64,000 bases of DNA from Gammaproteobacteria bacterium UBA2679 (GCA_002354735.1 DEMD01000011.1:310001-374000), one strand, 5' to 3'. Shown: positions 1 to 8,665, counted from the first letter of the stretch. Numbers and translations: made by a program. Notes: generated from the letters alone by a model not told the origin.

Positions 1-1299
1 TGGCGCAAGAACACCAACCAGAATTACTGCGGCTCGACCAGCAACAAGCGCGGCGCTGACCTGAACCGCAACTTCACCTTCGGCTGGAACAGTGCCAATG
101 GCTCCAGTGGTGATCAGTGCAACGACACCTACCGAGGACCGCGACCTGGTTCTGAGCCGGAAACGCAGGCCATCGAGAGCTATGTCCGCAGCATCTTCCC
201 TGACCGCCGCGGCTCTGGCAAGAACGATGCGGCGCCGGCAGACACCAGCGGTATTCACCTCGATATTCACAGTTACAGCGAACTCGTGCTGTGGCCGTGG
301 GGCGATACCAGTACAGCTGCACCTAACGGCCAGGCTCTGCAGACACTGGGTCGTAAGTTCGCCTGGTTCAACGGCTATACGCCGCAGCAATCCATTGGTC
401 TATATCCCACCGACGGCACCAGCGATGGTGTGAGTTACGGGGAGCTCGGCGTGGCCGCGTATACCTTCGAACTCGGCACAGACTTCTTCCAGAGCTGCTC
501 GGTGTATGATGGCAAGATCAAGCCAGACAACCTGCGCGCACTTATCTACGCGGCGAAGGTCGTCCGCACGCCTTATCTCACACCCGCAGGTCCCGACGTC
601 ACGAGTGTCAGCCTTTCGGTCAATGGCTCGGCGGCTACACTTGCAGCCAGTGCCACAGACACACGCTTCAGCAGCCGGAACGGCAGGGAGCCCGTCCAGG
701 CTATCGCACAGGCGGAGTATTATATCGATGTGCCACCATGGAAAGCCGGTGCCGAGCCTGTGGCACTTGCCAGTACTGATGGGCGCTTCGATGAGGGCAC
801 CGAAGAGCTTACCGGCAGCATTGATACCAGCGGGTTGAGCGAGGGCAAGCACACAGTCTTCGTTCGAGCGCGCGATGCTGCGGGGAACTGGGGTGCTGTT
901 TCTGCGGCCTTCCTGGAAGTCGGCGACGACTCTGGCGGTGGTAATTCGCAGTACGAGTATGCGAATACAACGTCACAGGCCATTCCGGATCGCGGCTCGG
1001 TAACCAGCCAGATCACTGTGCCAGCAGACGCACCTGCGGCCAGCTCCGCGACTGTGTCAGTGACCATCGACCATACCTATCAGGGCGATGTCAGGCTGAC
1101 CTTAAGCAAGGGTGGACGATCGGTGATTGTGAAAAACAACAACGGTCGGGACAGTAGTCGTGGCAGCAAGACCTATACCGCAAGCATCAGCGCCAGTCAG
1201 TTCAATGGACTGACCGGGGCCTGGACGCTGACTGCGCAGGATGTCTATAGCCGTGATACCGGCTCCCTGACCAGCTGGAAGCTGGTCCTCGACAAGTAA
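1..1299 (+). CDS. Secreted M14 zinc carboxypeptidase with C-terminal P domain (5' end outside window)
   Basis: The reading frame is already open at base 1, so the first zinc ligands and any signal peptide lie upstream. In the visible 432 residues, GADLNRNF (about 18-25) is the substrate-carboxylate-binding region of M14 peptidases. DIHSY (about 88-92) supplies the third zinc-ligand His, and the Glu in TFELGTDFF (about 157) matches the catalytic Glu. After a linker domain, residues about 317-432 form a P/Homo B-type beta-sandwich with the features HTYQGDVRLTL and GAWTLTAQD, common on exported proteases of marine bacteria. It probably removes C-terminal residues from peptides outside the cell. 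The family call is firm; specificity is unknown. A strong hairpin follows the stop. Confidence 0.88.
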   Translation, partial: WRKNTNQNYCGSTSNKRGADLNRNFTFGWNSANGSSGDQCNDTYRGPRPGSEPETQAIESYVRSIFPDRRGSGKNDAAPADTSGIHLDIHSYSELVLWPWGDTSTAAPNGQALQTLGRKFAWFNGYTPQQSIGLYPTDGTSDGVSYGELGVAAYTFELGTDFFQSCSVYDGKIKPDNLRALIYAAKVVRTPYLTPAGPDVTSVSLSVNGSAATLAASATDTRFSSRNGREPVQAIAQAEYYIDVPPWKAGAEPVALASTDGRFDEGTEELTGSIDTSGLSEGKHTVFVRARDAAGNWGAVSAAFLEVGDDSGGGNSQYEYANTTSQAIPDRGSVTSQITVPADAPAASSATVSVTIDHTYQGDVRLTLSKGGRSVIVKNNNGRDSSRGSKTYTASISASQFNGLTGAWTLTAQDVYSRDTGSLTSWKLVLDK

Positions 1300-1310
1300 G
1301 CTGTCGTGTT

Positions 1311-1342
1311 GCCGGTGGGATGGCTGATGTCATCCCACCGGC
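1311..1342. terminator. Perfect 12-bp hairpin after the carboxypeptidase
   Basis: GCCGGTGGGATG (1311-1322) and CATCCCACCGGC (1331-1342) are exact inverted repeats around an 8-nt loop, starting 12 nt after the stop codon. There is no T-run on either side, so it may act as a Rho-independent-like terminator, a transcript-stabilising hairpin, or both. Confidence 0.55.
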
Positions 1343-1378
1343 GAATGCTCCTCACTACCAATCCCATAATACAAATAC

Positions 1379-1391
1379 TATACCAGACCCG
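1379..1391 (+). repeat. Candidate Ter-like site, copy 1
   Basis: The core TATACCAGACCCG, preceded by AC, lies between the carboxypeptidase and the lipoprotein gene. The same non-palindromic core occurs at 2713, 2776 and 16577, always in this orientation and always between genes. Proposed role: binding site of the Tus-family protein encoded at 1726-2673. Confidence 0.45.
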
Positions 1392-1480
1392 ACAGGTCTT
1401 CTACGTATCATGAATCCGCGCAATAGACCCATGCGTACCTGCGAGTTCAGACCAAGGAGTTCCACCCAAGGAGAACGAGC

Positions 1481-1714
1481 ATGAACGTATCGAAAATTGG
1501 CGCCATCAGTGTTTTGGCACTTTCACTGGCAGCGTTTACAGGTTGTGAACAACAGGACGATATGCCAGCGGCTGGCGAGTCGAGTTTGGAAGGGCAGGCA
1601 TCTGATCGACAGGTCGGTGTCGAGCAGGAAGGGGTAACGGTGCCTGGCGATGTCATGGAGCAGCCTCAGGGCGCTCGGGACGAGCCCCCAGCCCAGGAGC
1701 CTCTGAACCAGTAA
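1481..1714 (+). CDS. Small lipoprotein of unknown function
   Basis: The product is 77 residues. A Lys-containing N terminus, a hydrophobic stretch and the sequence AFTGC, with Cys at residue 22, form a probable signal peptidase II lipobox; Phe at -3 is slightly unusual. The mature part is acidic, rich in Gln, Glu, Pro and Ala and free of hydrophobic segments, like an unstructured envelope lipoprotein. The start is an ATG with GGAG 7 nt upstream. It converges on the Tus-like gene, with 11 nt between stops. No homologous family is recognised. Confidence 0.72.
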   Translation: MNVSKIGAISVLALSLAAFTGCEQQDDMPAAGESSLEGQASDRQVGVEQEGVTVPGDVMEQPQGARDEPPAQEPLNQ

Positions 1715-1725
1715 TTCTTCCCCCT

Positions 1726-2673
1726 TCAGCGGGCGTAGCGGTACAGATCCAGCGCCTGTATGAAGGGTTCATTTGCGATTCCTGAAACGCGGGGAAGGCG
1801 GGGTGTCTCGCTTTCCAGCGTGGCAGGGTCGTCTCGCCACAGCTTTCTCGGCATTATTTTCTGCTGGGCAATCACTACGCCTGAAATAGGGCAGGCCTTG
1901 CGGACTATACGGTCGTCCTCACGATAGGCATAGTTGGCCCTAAGCTGATTGCGCAAGGGCACCTTCTTTACCAGCATCTCACCGGGACGGCAGGTCGCCA
2001 GGAGCGCCTCGGCTGTCGCTGCCGCGGCGCGTTGCGACTCGGGCAGGCTGCGGGCCATTTCCAATGCGTCTTCGACCGAGATCTTCTTGATGCGGGTGTG
2101 ATTGGTCGCCCACGTCCAGCTGAACACATCAAGGTGAGGGGGCATTATTCTAATCTGGGCATAGCAGCGCTTGAGATCCAGCGCACTGATACCTGCCGTG
2201 CCCATGGCCTTTTTCAGCGCTTCAGTGCGGTAGCCTTTTTCAAGCACTTCATCATTGATCAGTTTGGTGACGCGATCCACCGGCGCCCCTTTCGATGTCC
2301 CATAGTTACGGACAGCCATCACTGCAGCCTTGAAAGCCAGTTTTGCTGCGTTGAGCTTCTCGGCTGCCTCGACGGTGTCTGAAGAGGCGCACAGTATGCC
2401 TTCGCCCACCAGCGGCTCATTCTCCTCCCGCATGTATAACTGCGTCATGGCGTCGATTGCTGCTTCCCTTGCGGCCTGTGACATGTGCTCATCCTCGCTG
2501 GTACCGAAAGTGGGGATGTAAACGGGGTATTCATCCTTGTCGGCTCGCACCGCGGCTTCCAGCGTCAAACAGCAATCCGCCATCTGCTGATAGCTTTCGT
2601 AGAGCTGCATAATGAGCGATTGTGGCACTACTGAGCTGGATCCCTTAGTCGTCATGTCTGTGTCACCCGTCAA
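1726..2673 (-). CDS. tus: Tus-family DNA replication terminus site-binding protein
   Basis: The 315-residue product is close to the 309 of E. coli Tus. Several blocks align by eye with the remembered E. coli sequence: EGILCASSD with PGVLCYQVD, the W/ATNHTRIKKISVEDAL block with GWANKHIIKNLHRDEVL, and VRKACPISGVVIA with VQHACPTPLIALI. Tus binds Ter sites as a monomer and blocks replication forks from one side. I cannot identify by eye the residues equivalent to the E. coli cytosine-lock residues Phe140 and His144, so fork-arrest strength is uncertain. The longest frame begins with TTG (2673); ATG at 2655 is an alternative. Two candidate Ter repeats lie upstream, one over the likely promoter, which recalls TerB at the E. 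coli tus promoter. Confidence 0.82.
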   Translation of the reverse strand: MTGDTDMTTKGSSSVVPQSLIMQLYESYQQMADCCLTLEAAVRADKDEYPVYIPTFGTSEDEHMSQAAREAAIDAMTQLYMREENEPLVGEGILCASSDTVEAAEKLNAAKLAFKAAVMAVRNYGTSKGAPVDRVTKLINDEVLEKGYRTEALKKAMGTAGISALDLKRCYAQIRIMPPHLDVFSWTWATNHTRIKKISVEDALEMARSLPESQRAAAATAEALLATCRPGEMLVKKVPLRNQLRANYAYREDDRIVRKACPISGVVIAQQKIMPRKLWRDDPATLESETPRLPRVSGIANEPFIQALDLYRYAR

Positions 2674-2708
2674 ATATTGCTTTCATGTGGAACCTTACTG
2701 GTTTAGAT

Positions 2709-2736
2709 ATCTTATACCAGACCCGTCAGCTATCAA
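2709..2736 (-). promoter_or_regulatory. Predicted tus promoter overlapped by a Ter-like repeat
   Basis: On the minus strand TTGATA (2736-2731) and TAAGAT (2714-2709) are spaced by 16 nt, a plausible sigma-70 promoter about 36 nt upstream of the TTG start. The repeat at 2713-2725 fills most of the spacer and touches the -10 element, so its binding protein should repress the gene. Autoregulation by Tus is inferred by analogy with E. coli. Confidence 0.45.
2713..2725 (+). repeat. Candidate Ter-like site, copy 2
   Basis: Core TATACCAGACCCG, 40 bp upstream of the tus-like start and inside its predicted promoter. Its 5' flank (CT instead of AC) differs from the other three copies. Confidence 0.45.
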
Positions 2737-2775
2737 GTTGAAAATTCAGGTCTTTTCTCAAATGGGTTATTCTAC

Positions 2776-2788
2776 TATACCAGACCGG
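2776..2788 (+). repeat. Candidate Ter-like site, copy 3
   Basis: Core TATACCAGACCGG preceded by AC, 63 bp from copy 2 and in the same orientation. With its flanks it matches the copy at 16577 over 16 bases (ACTATACCAGACCGGT). Confidence 0.45.
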
Positions 2789-2862
2789 TTGTTTCGGTAA
2801 AGCCAGGCGGCCCACCCAACACCAGCTGAAGCTCCAAGTACCCATCAAAAACCGTGATAAAG

Positions 2863-3753
2863 CTAGATGTTGACGGGGCGTGCGTGCAGCTCAGCGTCGC
2901 CGCCGGGCGCGGTGTGCCAGGGCAGTCCGGCTCGGTGGCTCCGCTCCAGCTCGGCAATCACCTGGGCACCCAGTAAGAGAATGATCGAGCCGATTTCGAG
3001 ACTGATCAGGATGATGATAATGGTGGCCAGCGAGCCATACACGACGCCCACGAGCGAAACATTCGTGAAGTAGTACATCAGCAGCAGGCGAGTAGCTTCC
3101 CATAGTACCGCAGCAACGAGCCCCCCTATGATGGCACGCCGCGGCGCCACCTTTACAATGGGGAGAAACTTGTAAATGGCACTGAACAGTATGAACACAC
3201 CAACGAAACTAAGAATGTACAAGAGCAAGCCAGGCTCTTCGTAAGCCGAGTTGACCAGCGTAAACAGCACAGTAAGCGTCAGGAGGCCAAGGCCGAGTAC
3301 CGTGATGAAGACATAGGGCAGTATCGCTGAAATCCACATCTTGCGGCGCGGGTTATCCGCTTCATGAAAGATGATGGCGATCGAGTCTTCGAGCATGCGG
3401 AAGGCAAAGGAGCTGAAAAACAGCAGAACAGGAAAACTCACGATGCCGATGATATCCCTCGAAGCGAGAAACTCCCGAACGGCTTCCAGCAGTAAACCGG
3501 CGTGGGCTGGTGAAAAATGTGCTGCCTGCACGGCCATGACTTCGAGCAACTGCTTTTCTTCGACGATGGTTGCGAGCAACACGCCGAGGACGGCCAGTAG
3601 CGGCACGGCAGACAGCAATACGTTGTAGCCAACACCACCGGCCAGCAGTATGCCGTGATTGCGTAAAAAATTGACGATGACGCGGTGGGTGAAGTGCAGC
3701 AGCTGTTTGAACGTGCTGTCGTGAATATGCGATTCCGGCCGGGGCTGTGGCAT
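2863..3753 (-). CDS. YihY/BrkB-family inner-membrane protein
   Basis: The product has 296 residues with about six membrane segments. The layout is typical of the YihY (BrkB) family: a basic N-terminal amphipathic stretch (FTHRVIVNFLRNHGILLAGGVGYN), the central KMWISAILPYVF loop, and the conserved YKFLPIVKVAPRRAIIGGLVAAVLWE and VYGSLATIIIILISLEIGSIILLLGAQ parts of the last helices (quoted in pieces from about 190-275). The family was once mislabelled RNase BN; its actual role is unsettled. The gene stands alone between the tus-like gene and the trkH operon, in the same direction as both. Confidence 0.85.
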   Translation of the reverse strand: MPQPRPESHIHDSTFKQLLHFTHRVIVNFLRNHGILLAGGVGYNVLLSAVPLLAVLGVLLATIVEEKQLLEVMAVQAAHFSPAHAGLLLEAVREFLASRDIIGIVSFPVLLFFSSFAFRMLEDSIAIIFHEADNPRRKMWISAILPYVFITVLGLGLLTLTVLFTLVNSAYEEPGLLLYILSFVGVFILFSAIYKFLPIVKVAPRRAIIGGLVAAVLWEATRLLLMYYFTNVSLVGVVYGSLATIIIILISLEIGSIILLLGAQVIAELERSHRAGLPWHTAPGGDAELHARPVNI

Positions 3754-3863
3754 GGTCTTGAAACGTTACCGATGGACGAGTGTGTTGATGATCTGCATCT
3801 GAAACTAACCGATAACAGTTGTGTCTACCAGATTGTAGGACGAGTGCCGACATTAAAGACGGG

Positions 3864-5312
3864 CTAGCCCCTCCAGAATACGCGCGTAAAGATGATCATG
3901 ATTGCTGTGAATTCGAGACGGCCCAGAATCATACCGGTCATCAGTATCGTCTTGGCTGAATCCGGCAGGCTGTGAAAGTTGCCCGCAGGTCCGATTATGT
4001 CGCCCAGGCCTGGCCCCACGTTCATGAGCGCCGTTGAAGCACCAGTTATGCTGGTAATAAAGTCCAATCCTGTCAGCGCGAGGAGGAGTGTCAGCACGAC
4101 GAGCGTCGATATCAGCAAGAAAACGAAGGCATTGGTCGACTGAAGTATTTCCTCGGTCACGAGCCGCGTACCGTACTTGCTCACAAGCACCGCATTGGGG
4201 TGAATAGCCTGCTTGAACTGTCTCTTCAGCATGAGGAAAAATAATTGGAATCGAAAAATTTTTATCCCACCGGAGGTGGATCCTGAGCAGCCGCCGACAA
4301 AAGTGAGGAAAAAGAAAATCGCAACTGCAGCGGGCCCCCAGAGGCCATAGTCAGCGTTGGCAAAACCAGTGGTAGAGACTACTGACATCACATTGAATGT
4401 GCTCGCAGTGAACGCTTCCAGCACACTCATGTCGGTGGTGAGAACAAGATCGATAGTGAGAAATCCAGCGGCGATGGCGAAGACGAGCCCAAGCCCTCTG
4501 ACTTGAATGTCAGATAGCACCCTGGGAGACCGCCCCCGCCACAACCGGATGTACAGTACGAAAGGCATGGAGCCGGCAAACATGAACAGCACAGCAACCC
4601 AGCTGAGTAGATGGCCGGGGAATTGGCCAAATGAAGCGTCAGCGGTCGAGTAGCCCCCAGTAGATACCGTGGCCATCATGTGATTTATCGCATTGAAAGC
4701 ATCCATACCCGCTAGCCAGTAGGCGAGTGCGCAGAGAATACTCAGTCCGAAATAGGCAACGAGAATACCTTTCAGCATGTTTTTCATCTGAGGTATTTCC
4801 TTCTCCGACCAGTCCGAGGACTCGGTGCGGAACAGGCGCATTCCGCCGGACTTCAGCGATGGTAAGACTGCGATGGTCATGCCAATGATGCCTATTCCGC
4901 CATACCACTGTAGTAAGGATCGCCAGAGGAGAATGTCTTTCGAAGTGTGCTCCAGTCCTGTCATGACCGTTGATCCAGTGGTCGTCATGCCAGAAATAGA
5001 TTCGAATGCCGCATCCACAATGGACAACGGTTCCTCCATGCAAATAAAAGGCAGCATGCCGAACAGCGGAACCGTCAGCCAGGTGCCGGCCGTAATGATG
5101 AACAGCTGCCGTTGGTTGATATGTGTCGATATTGGACTGCCCAGGCGCCCAAAAATCAAGCCAGCTGTCAATGAGGCGGCCAGGGGCAACATATAGGTAC
5201 GATAGCTACCGCCAAATCCGCTCCATGCCAGCGACAATGGTGCAAGCATGAGTGCCGATAGCAGCAGCAGGCCGGCAGAGGCTACTCTGAAATAGGGTAC
5301 AAACAGTCTCAC
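3864..5312 (-). CDS. trkH: TrkH-type potassium uptake channel subunit
   Basis: The 482-residue integral membrane protein carries the repeated half-pore signatures of TrkH/KtrB: TTTGS (about 110-114), STGGY, STTGF and NVGPG, one Gly-containing filter per M1-P-M2 unit. It moves K+ across the inner membrane, normally with a cytosolic TrkA gating ring; no trkA lies in this window. Its ATG overlaps the stop of the upstream response regulator by 4 nt (ATGA), so it is translationally coupled and last in a kinase-regulator-transporter operon. This layout suggests that the two-component pair controls Trk uptake directly rather than a KdpFABC pump. Confidence 0.93.
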   Translation of the reverse strand: MRLFVPYFRVASAGLLLLSALMLAPLSLAWSGFGGSYRTYMLPLAASLTAGLIFGRLGSPISTHINQRQLFIITAGTWLTVPLFGMLPFICMEEPLSIVDAAFESISGMTTTGSTVMTGLEHTSKDILLWRSLLQWYGGIGIIGMTIAVLPSLKSGGMRLFRTESSDWSEKEIPQMKNMLKGILVAYFGLSILCALAYWLAGMDAFNAINHMMATVSTGGYSTADASFGQFPGHLLSWVAVLFMFAGSMPFVLYIRLWRGRSPRVLSDIQVRGLGLVFAIAAGFLTIDLVLTTDMSVLEAFTASTFNVMSVVSTTGFANADYGLWGPAAVAIFFFLTFVGGCSGSTSGGIKIFRFQLFFLMLKRQFKQAIHPNAVLVSKYGTRLVTEEILQSTNAFVFLLISTLVVLTLLLALTGLDFITSITGASTALMNVGPGLGDIIGPAGNFHSLPDSAKTILMTGMILGRLEFTAIMIIFTRVFWRG

Positions 5313-6010
5313 TGTTCTGATACCAGACGGTAGCCCACCCCTTGTTCTGTCTGAATGAAGCGTGGTTGAGTCGGATCGTCTTGCAGCTTCTGTCGCAACC
5401 GCGCGATGAAAATGCGAAGGTAGTGGCTGTCGCCGCTGTGGCTCGCGCCCCAGATCTCGCTGAGCAGATATTGCTGGGTCACCACATGGTCGGCATGGCG
5501 CGCCAGCAGGCCGAGTAAGGCGTACTCTTTCCGCGACAGGTGGAGCGGCTCGCCCGCCAGTGTCACGATTCGCTTTACGAAATCGATCCGCAGAGCACCC
5601 GAGTCAAACTGTTTCAGCGCCAGATTGCTCGCTCCTTGCGCGCTATCTCGGATCAACACCCGCAGCCGGGCCATGAATTCCTTGATCCCGAATGGCTTGG
5701 TGACGTAGTCGTTTGCACCGAGGTCCAGAGCCCTGACTTTCTCCTGTTCGCTCGACCTGACTGAGAGCACGAGTACCGGTGTTCTGCTCCACCGCCTGAG
5801 CTCCTGCAGCACGGCAAACCCATCCATATCGGGCAAGCCAAGATCAAGTACGATGACTTCGGGATCTTCAATTGCTGCCACCTCCAGTCCGGAGGTGCCG
5901 TCAGCGGCTTCCAGAAACTGGTACCCTTCGGATCGGAGACTGATCCTCAGGAATCTCAGAATCTGTGGCTCGTCATCGATAACCAGAATTTTGGGCTGCA
6001 GTGCAATCAT
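5309..6010 (-). CDS. KdpE-like OmpR-family response regulator
   Basis: The 233-residue protein has an N-terminal receiver domain (acidic pair IDDE at 11-14, phospho-acceptor Asp56 in VLDLGLPD, Lys in TKPF) and a C-terminal winged helix ending in GVGYRLV. It resembles KdpE over its whole length. It is probably phosphorylated by the kinase encoded 12 nt upstream and controls this operon and other potassium genes. The 3' end of its coding sequence contains ATACCAGACGG on the plus strand, which looks like the Ter-like repeat but is explained by the conserved GYRLV codons. Confidence 0.9.
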   Translation of the reverse strand: MIALQPKILVIDDEPQILRFLRISLRSEGYQFLEAADGTSGLEVAAIEDPEVIVLDLGLPDMDGFAVLQELRRWSRTPVLVLSVRSSEQEKVRALDLGANDYVTKPFGIKEFMARLRVLIRDSAQGASNLALKQFDSGALRIDFVKRIVTLAGEPLHLSRKEYALLGLLARHADHVVTQQYLLSEIWGASHSGDSHYLRIFIARLRQKLQDDPTQPRFIQTEQGVGYRLVSEQ

Positions 6011-6022
6011 CGCAGAGCTCGT

Positions 6023-7573
6023 TTAATCATCGCTGTCATCCGGGAGGTAGGGTTGATGCTGCAAGGGCAGGCTGATACGAAAGGTAGTCCCGATGCCGCT
6101 GCGTCCGTCAAATACCTCCACCCGGCCACCGTGAGCACCGATCATGCCATGACAGATGGCGAGACCGAGCCCGGTCCCCTTTTGTCGATCACCCTTGGCT
6201 GCGCTATAGAACATATCGAAGACCTTGTGTCGTTCGGCCGTGGGAATGCCCGGGCCTTCGTCAGCGATATCGAGGTGGAGGGCGCCTTCGCGTAACGAAG
6301 CCTCAATGCTGATCTGCGATTCTTCTGGGGCAAAGCGGGCGGCGTTCTCAAGTATATTGACAACAGCCTGCTCGATGAGGGCTGCATGGACAAACAACAA
6401 TGGAATATTGTCCGCTAGGCGAACATCGACTTTGAAACGGGCCAGCACCGACTGCAGACGGTGAGTGGCTGAACCTACGATGTCACTGAGGGTCACCCAG
6501 TCTCGTTCGAGCTTGAGCGGGCCATAGCCCAGGCGGGTCATATCGAGCAGGTTCTCCACGTAGCGATTGAGGCGTTCGGCTTCCTGCAAAGTCCCTTCAA
6601 GGAGTTCGATACGATCCTCAGCCGTCAGCCTGTCGTGGTATTGCAGGAGACTTGACGTCGATCCAATCATCGTAGCGAGGGGTGTTTTCAGATCATGTGA
6701 TACGGAGGACAGCAGTGCCGAGCGAAGCCGCTCAGTTTCTGCATCCAGACGTGCCGCTTCCAGCCGCGACGAGAGGCGGGCGCGTTCAAGTGCCTGTGCA
6801 ATCAGCTGGCAGTAGCCGGTAATCTGTGCCTCGCTCCAGGCATCCTGCCCCCTCTTGTGATTCAGTGACAGCCCGAGCATTGCCAGAATCTCGCCTTGCG
6901 CGGCTGCTAACGTATACAATTGCAGCTCTGAGCTCCACTCACGCGGTCCGATCGTACTGGCTTCGCCCCGCGGGGAGATCAGCATTTGAGCCTGCTGTAG
7001 TATCTGCTCGCTCAGCGCGTCCTCTGTTTCTGGATAACAAAGTACCTGCCGGCATCCTCCGTGCTCCTCGATCTGCAGCCAACAGATCGCGCTATTCAGA
7101 CGGGGATGCAGGAAGATGGCCGCTGCCTTCATGATGTCCAGCTCCCCTGCAGCGCCAGCAATTTCCTGACTCAAGCCAAGCAGATCACCAATACGTCGCT
7201 TGCTTTCGCGCAGTGCGAGCATTTGCTGGCGTAATCGTGTAGCGAGATTGCCGGTCACGCTTGAAAGCAGCAGGAAGAAAGCTACGGTCGCAACGTCATC
7301 CCGATGAGCGATGACGAAGGTATGATAGGGCTCAGTGAAAAAGTAGTTATAGACTAACAAACCAAGTAGCGAGCTCCAGAGCGAAGCACCTACGCTTGTG
7401 CGGACGGCCGCTATAAGCACACCAACCAGCAGCACAGGCAATACGTTTGTTCGTGGCAGAAGCTGATCGATCATCAGGGCGGCCAGCATGGCCGCTGCCA
7501 TGATCGCGGTCGCAGCGAAGTAGTCGTACCAACTGTGATGCAGACTCCATGACGACCTTGCGGCTGAATCCAT
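6023..7573 (-). CDS. Short KdpD-like sensor histidine kinase (DUF4118, HisKA, HATPase)
   Basis: The product is 516 residues from the ATG at 7573; a GTG at 7618 would add 15. It starts with the four-helix DUF4118 membrane module of KdpD (NYFFTEPYHTFVIA, then DDVATVAFF). A GAF-like region follows, then a HisKA domain with His293 in SVSHDLKTPLA and a HATPase with N box and GTGLGLAI. E. coli KdpD has about 894 residues because of a large N-terminal KdpD/Usp domain, which is wholly absent here. The kinase therefore probably senses K+ or membrane state through its membrane and GAF parts. It is first in an operon with the kdpE-like and trkH genes. Confidence 0.88.
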   Translation of the reverse strand: MDSAARSSWSLHHSWYDYFAATAIMAAAMLAALMIDQLLPRTNVLPVLLVGVLIAAVRTSVGASLWSSLLGLLVYNYFFTEPYHTFVIAHRDDVATVAFFLLLSSVTGNLATRLRQQMLALRESKRRIGDLLGLSQEIAGAAGELDIMKAAAIFLHPRLNSAICWLQIEEHGGCRQVLCYPETEDALSEQILQQAQMLISPRGEASTIGPREWSSELQLYTLAAAQGEILAMLGLSLNHKRGQDAWSEAQITGYCQLIAQALERARLSSRLEAARLDAETERLRSALLSSVSHDLKTPLATMIGSTSSLLQYHDRLTAEDRIELLEGTLQEAERLNRYVENLLDMTRLGYGPLKLERDWVTLSDIVGSATHRLQSVLARFKVDVRLADNIPLLFVHAALIEQAVVNILENAARFAPEESQISIEASLREGALHLDIADEGPGIPTAERHKVFDMFYSAAKGDRQKGTGLGLAICHGMIGAHGGRVEVFDGRSGIGTTFRISLPLQHQPYLPDDSDD

Positions 7574-7794
7574 CTTCTTACCGTTGTCTGTGAAGGGTTC
7601 TGATATATAAGTTGGCACAGCCTAGGGGTAAACCCTGTAAACGGGCTAGTAGTGAAATCGCACCTTGCATAAATGTTTCGTAAAATTCCCGTGATGAAGC
7701 ACCATTGGAAGTGCCTGCCCATGCTGACAATCAGCTTCATCTTGTGCGAAAGTCGAGCTTTCTGACCAACAACAATATTCTGAAGGGACTCAAC

Positions 7795-8661
7795 ATGAAG
7801 GCAGTCGATTTCGAGTCATTGAGCCGCTATGCGCGAGTGCTTGGCACAATACGAAAGAAACCGGGCAGGGTGGAGACGCTGCCATCGGCCAGCTATGTCG
7901 ACCGGGAGGTCAGCATCGATGGCGACCATCTCTCCCGCTATGCCGCACTCTGTGGTTTCAGTGCTGATCAGGGGGTGCCGCTCACTTATCCGCAGTTGCT
8001 TACTTTCCCCCTTGCGCTCGAGTACATGGCGTCCGATGCATCACCGTGGTCTGGTCTCGGTACCGTGCATCTGGCCAGTGATATCCGGCAGTTTCAGGCC
8101 CTGAATATCGGCGATCGTGTGACGGTAGAGCTGTGCACAGGCACCTTGATGGCGCACAGGCGCGGGCAAGTCTTCACCTTGGAGTCGCGTATCATGCGAG
8201 GCGCGCAGGAGGTATGGGCTTCCACCCAGAGTCTGCTGCGCATAGGCGTGCAGGACCCGCAGGGCGACCCTTACCGCGCATTGCCTGGGGCCTCTGAACC
8301 CCTGGCTCTGTCAGCGACGTTCAAGGCCGGCAGCAACACCGGTCGGCGCTATGGCCTGGTGTCAGGCGATCTCAATCCCATACACCTCACCGCTGTGTCA
8401 GCCAAGCTGTTCGGATTCCGCCGCGCTATTGCCCACGGCATGTGGACCAAGGCCCGCGCTCTGGCCGAACTGCTGCCCTCAGGTCGCACTGATACAGCGG
8501 AGGTGAAAGTTGAATTCAAGTCACCACTGTTTCTACCCGCCAAGGCGGCGCTCTGGGCGAGCCGGGACGAGAGTGGGTCGAGCTTCGAAGTCCGCGGTGA
8601 CGCCAGCCAGACTACCCACCTTCGCGGTCGGCTTAAATTGCAAGGGCCTGGGCCGGCGTAA
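7795..8661 (+). CDS. MaoC-family (R)-specific hydratase/dehydratase-like protein
   Basis: The 288-residue protein has a C-terminal hot-dog fold with the hydratase motif GDLNPIH followed by AIAHGMW, where the Asp and His form the catalytic dyad. The N-terminal half looks like a second, degenerate hot-dog domain. Proteins of this size hydrate or dehydrate acyl-CoA or acyl-ACP in fatty-acid or polyhydroxyalkanoate metabolism; the substrate cannot be told from sequence. The open frame reaches back to 7705, but ATG 7795 has AAGGGA at the right distance. It converges on the AI-2E gene with 4 nt between stops. An acyl-CoA dehydrogenase lies 1.4 kb away. Confidence 0.85.
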   Translation: MKAVDFESLSRYARVLGTIRKKPGRVETLPSASYVDREVSIDGDHLSRYAALCGFSADQGVPLTYPQLLTFPLALEYMASDASPWSGLGTVHLASDIRQFQALNIGDRVTVELCTGTLMAHRRGQVFTLESRIMRGAQEVWASTQSLLRIGVQDPQGDPYRALPGASEPLALSATFKAGSNTGRRYGLVSGDLNPIHLTAVSAKLFGFRRAIAHGMWTKARALAELLPSGRTDTAEVKVEFKSPLFLPAKAALWASRDESGSSFEVRGDASQTTHLRGRLKLQGPGPA

Positions 8662-8665
8662 GTCA

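Noticed and set aside
1370..2790. The repeat as ordinary promoters (TACTAT on plus, TATAGT on minus as -10)
   Set aside because: Copies at 1379, 2776 and 16577 do not point consistently at a gene in either reading, while orientation is constant; a polar binding site explains them better.
5319..5334. ATACCAGACGG, similar to the Ter-like repeat
   Set aside because: It lies inside the kdpE-like gene and is explained by the conserved GYRLV codons on the minus strand; it also differs from the core at several positions.
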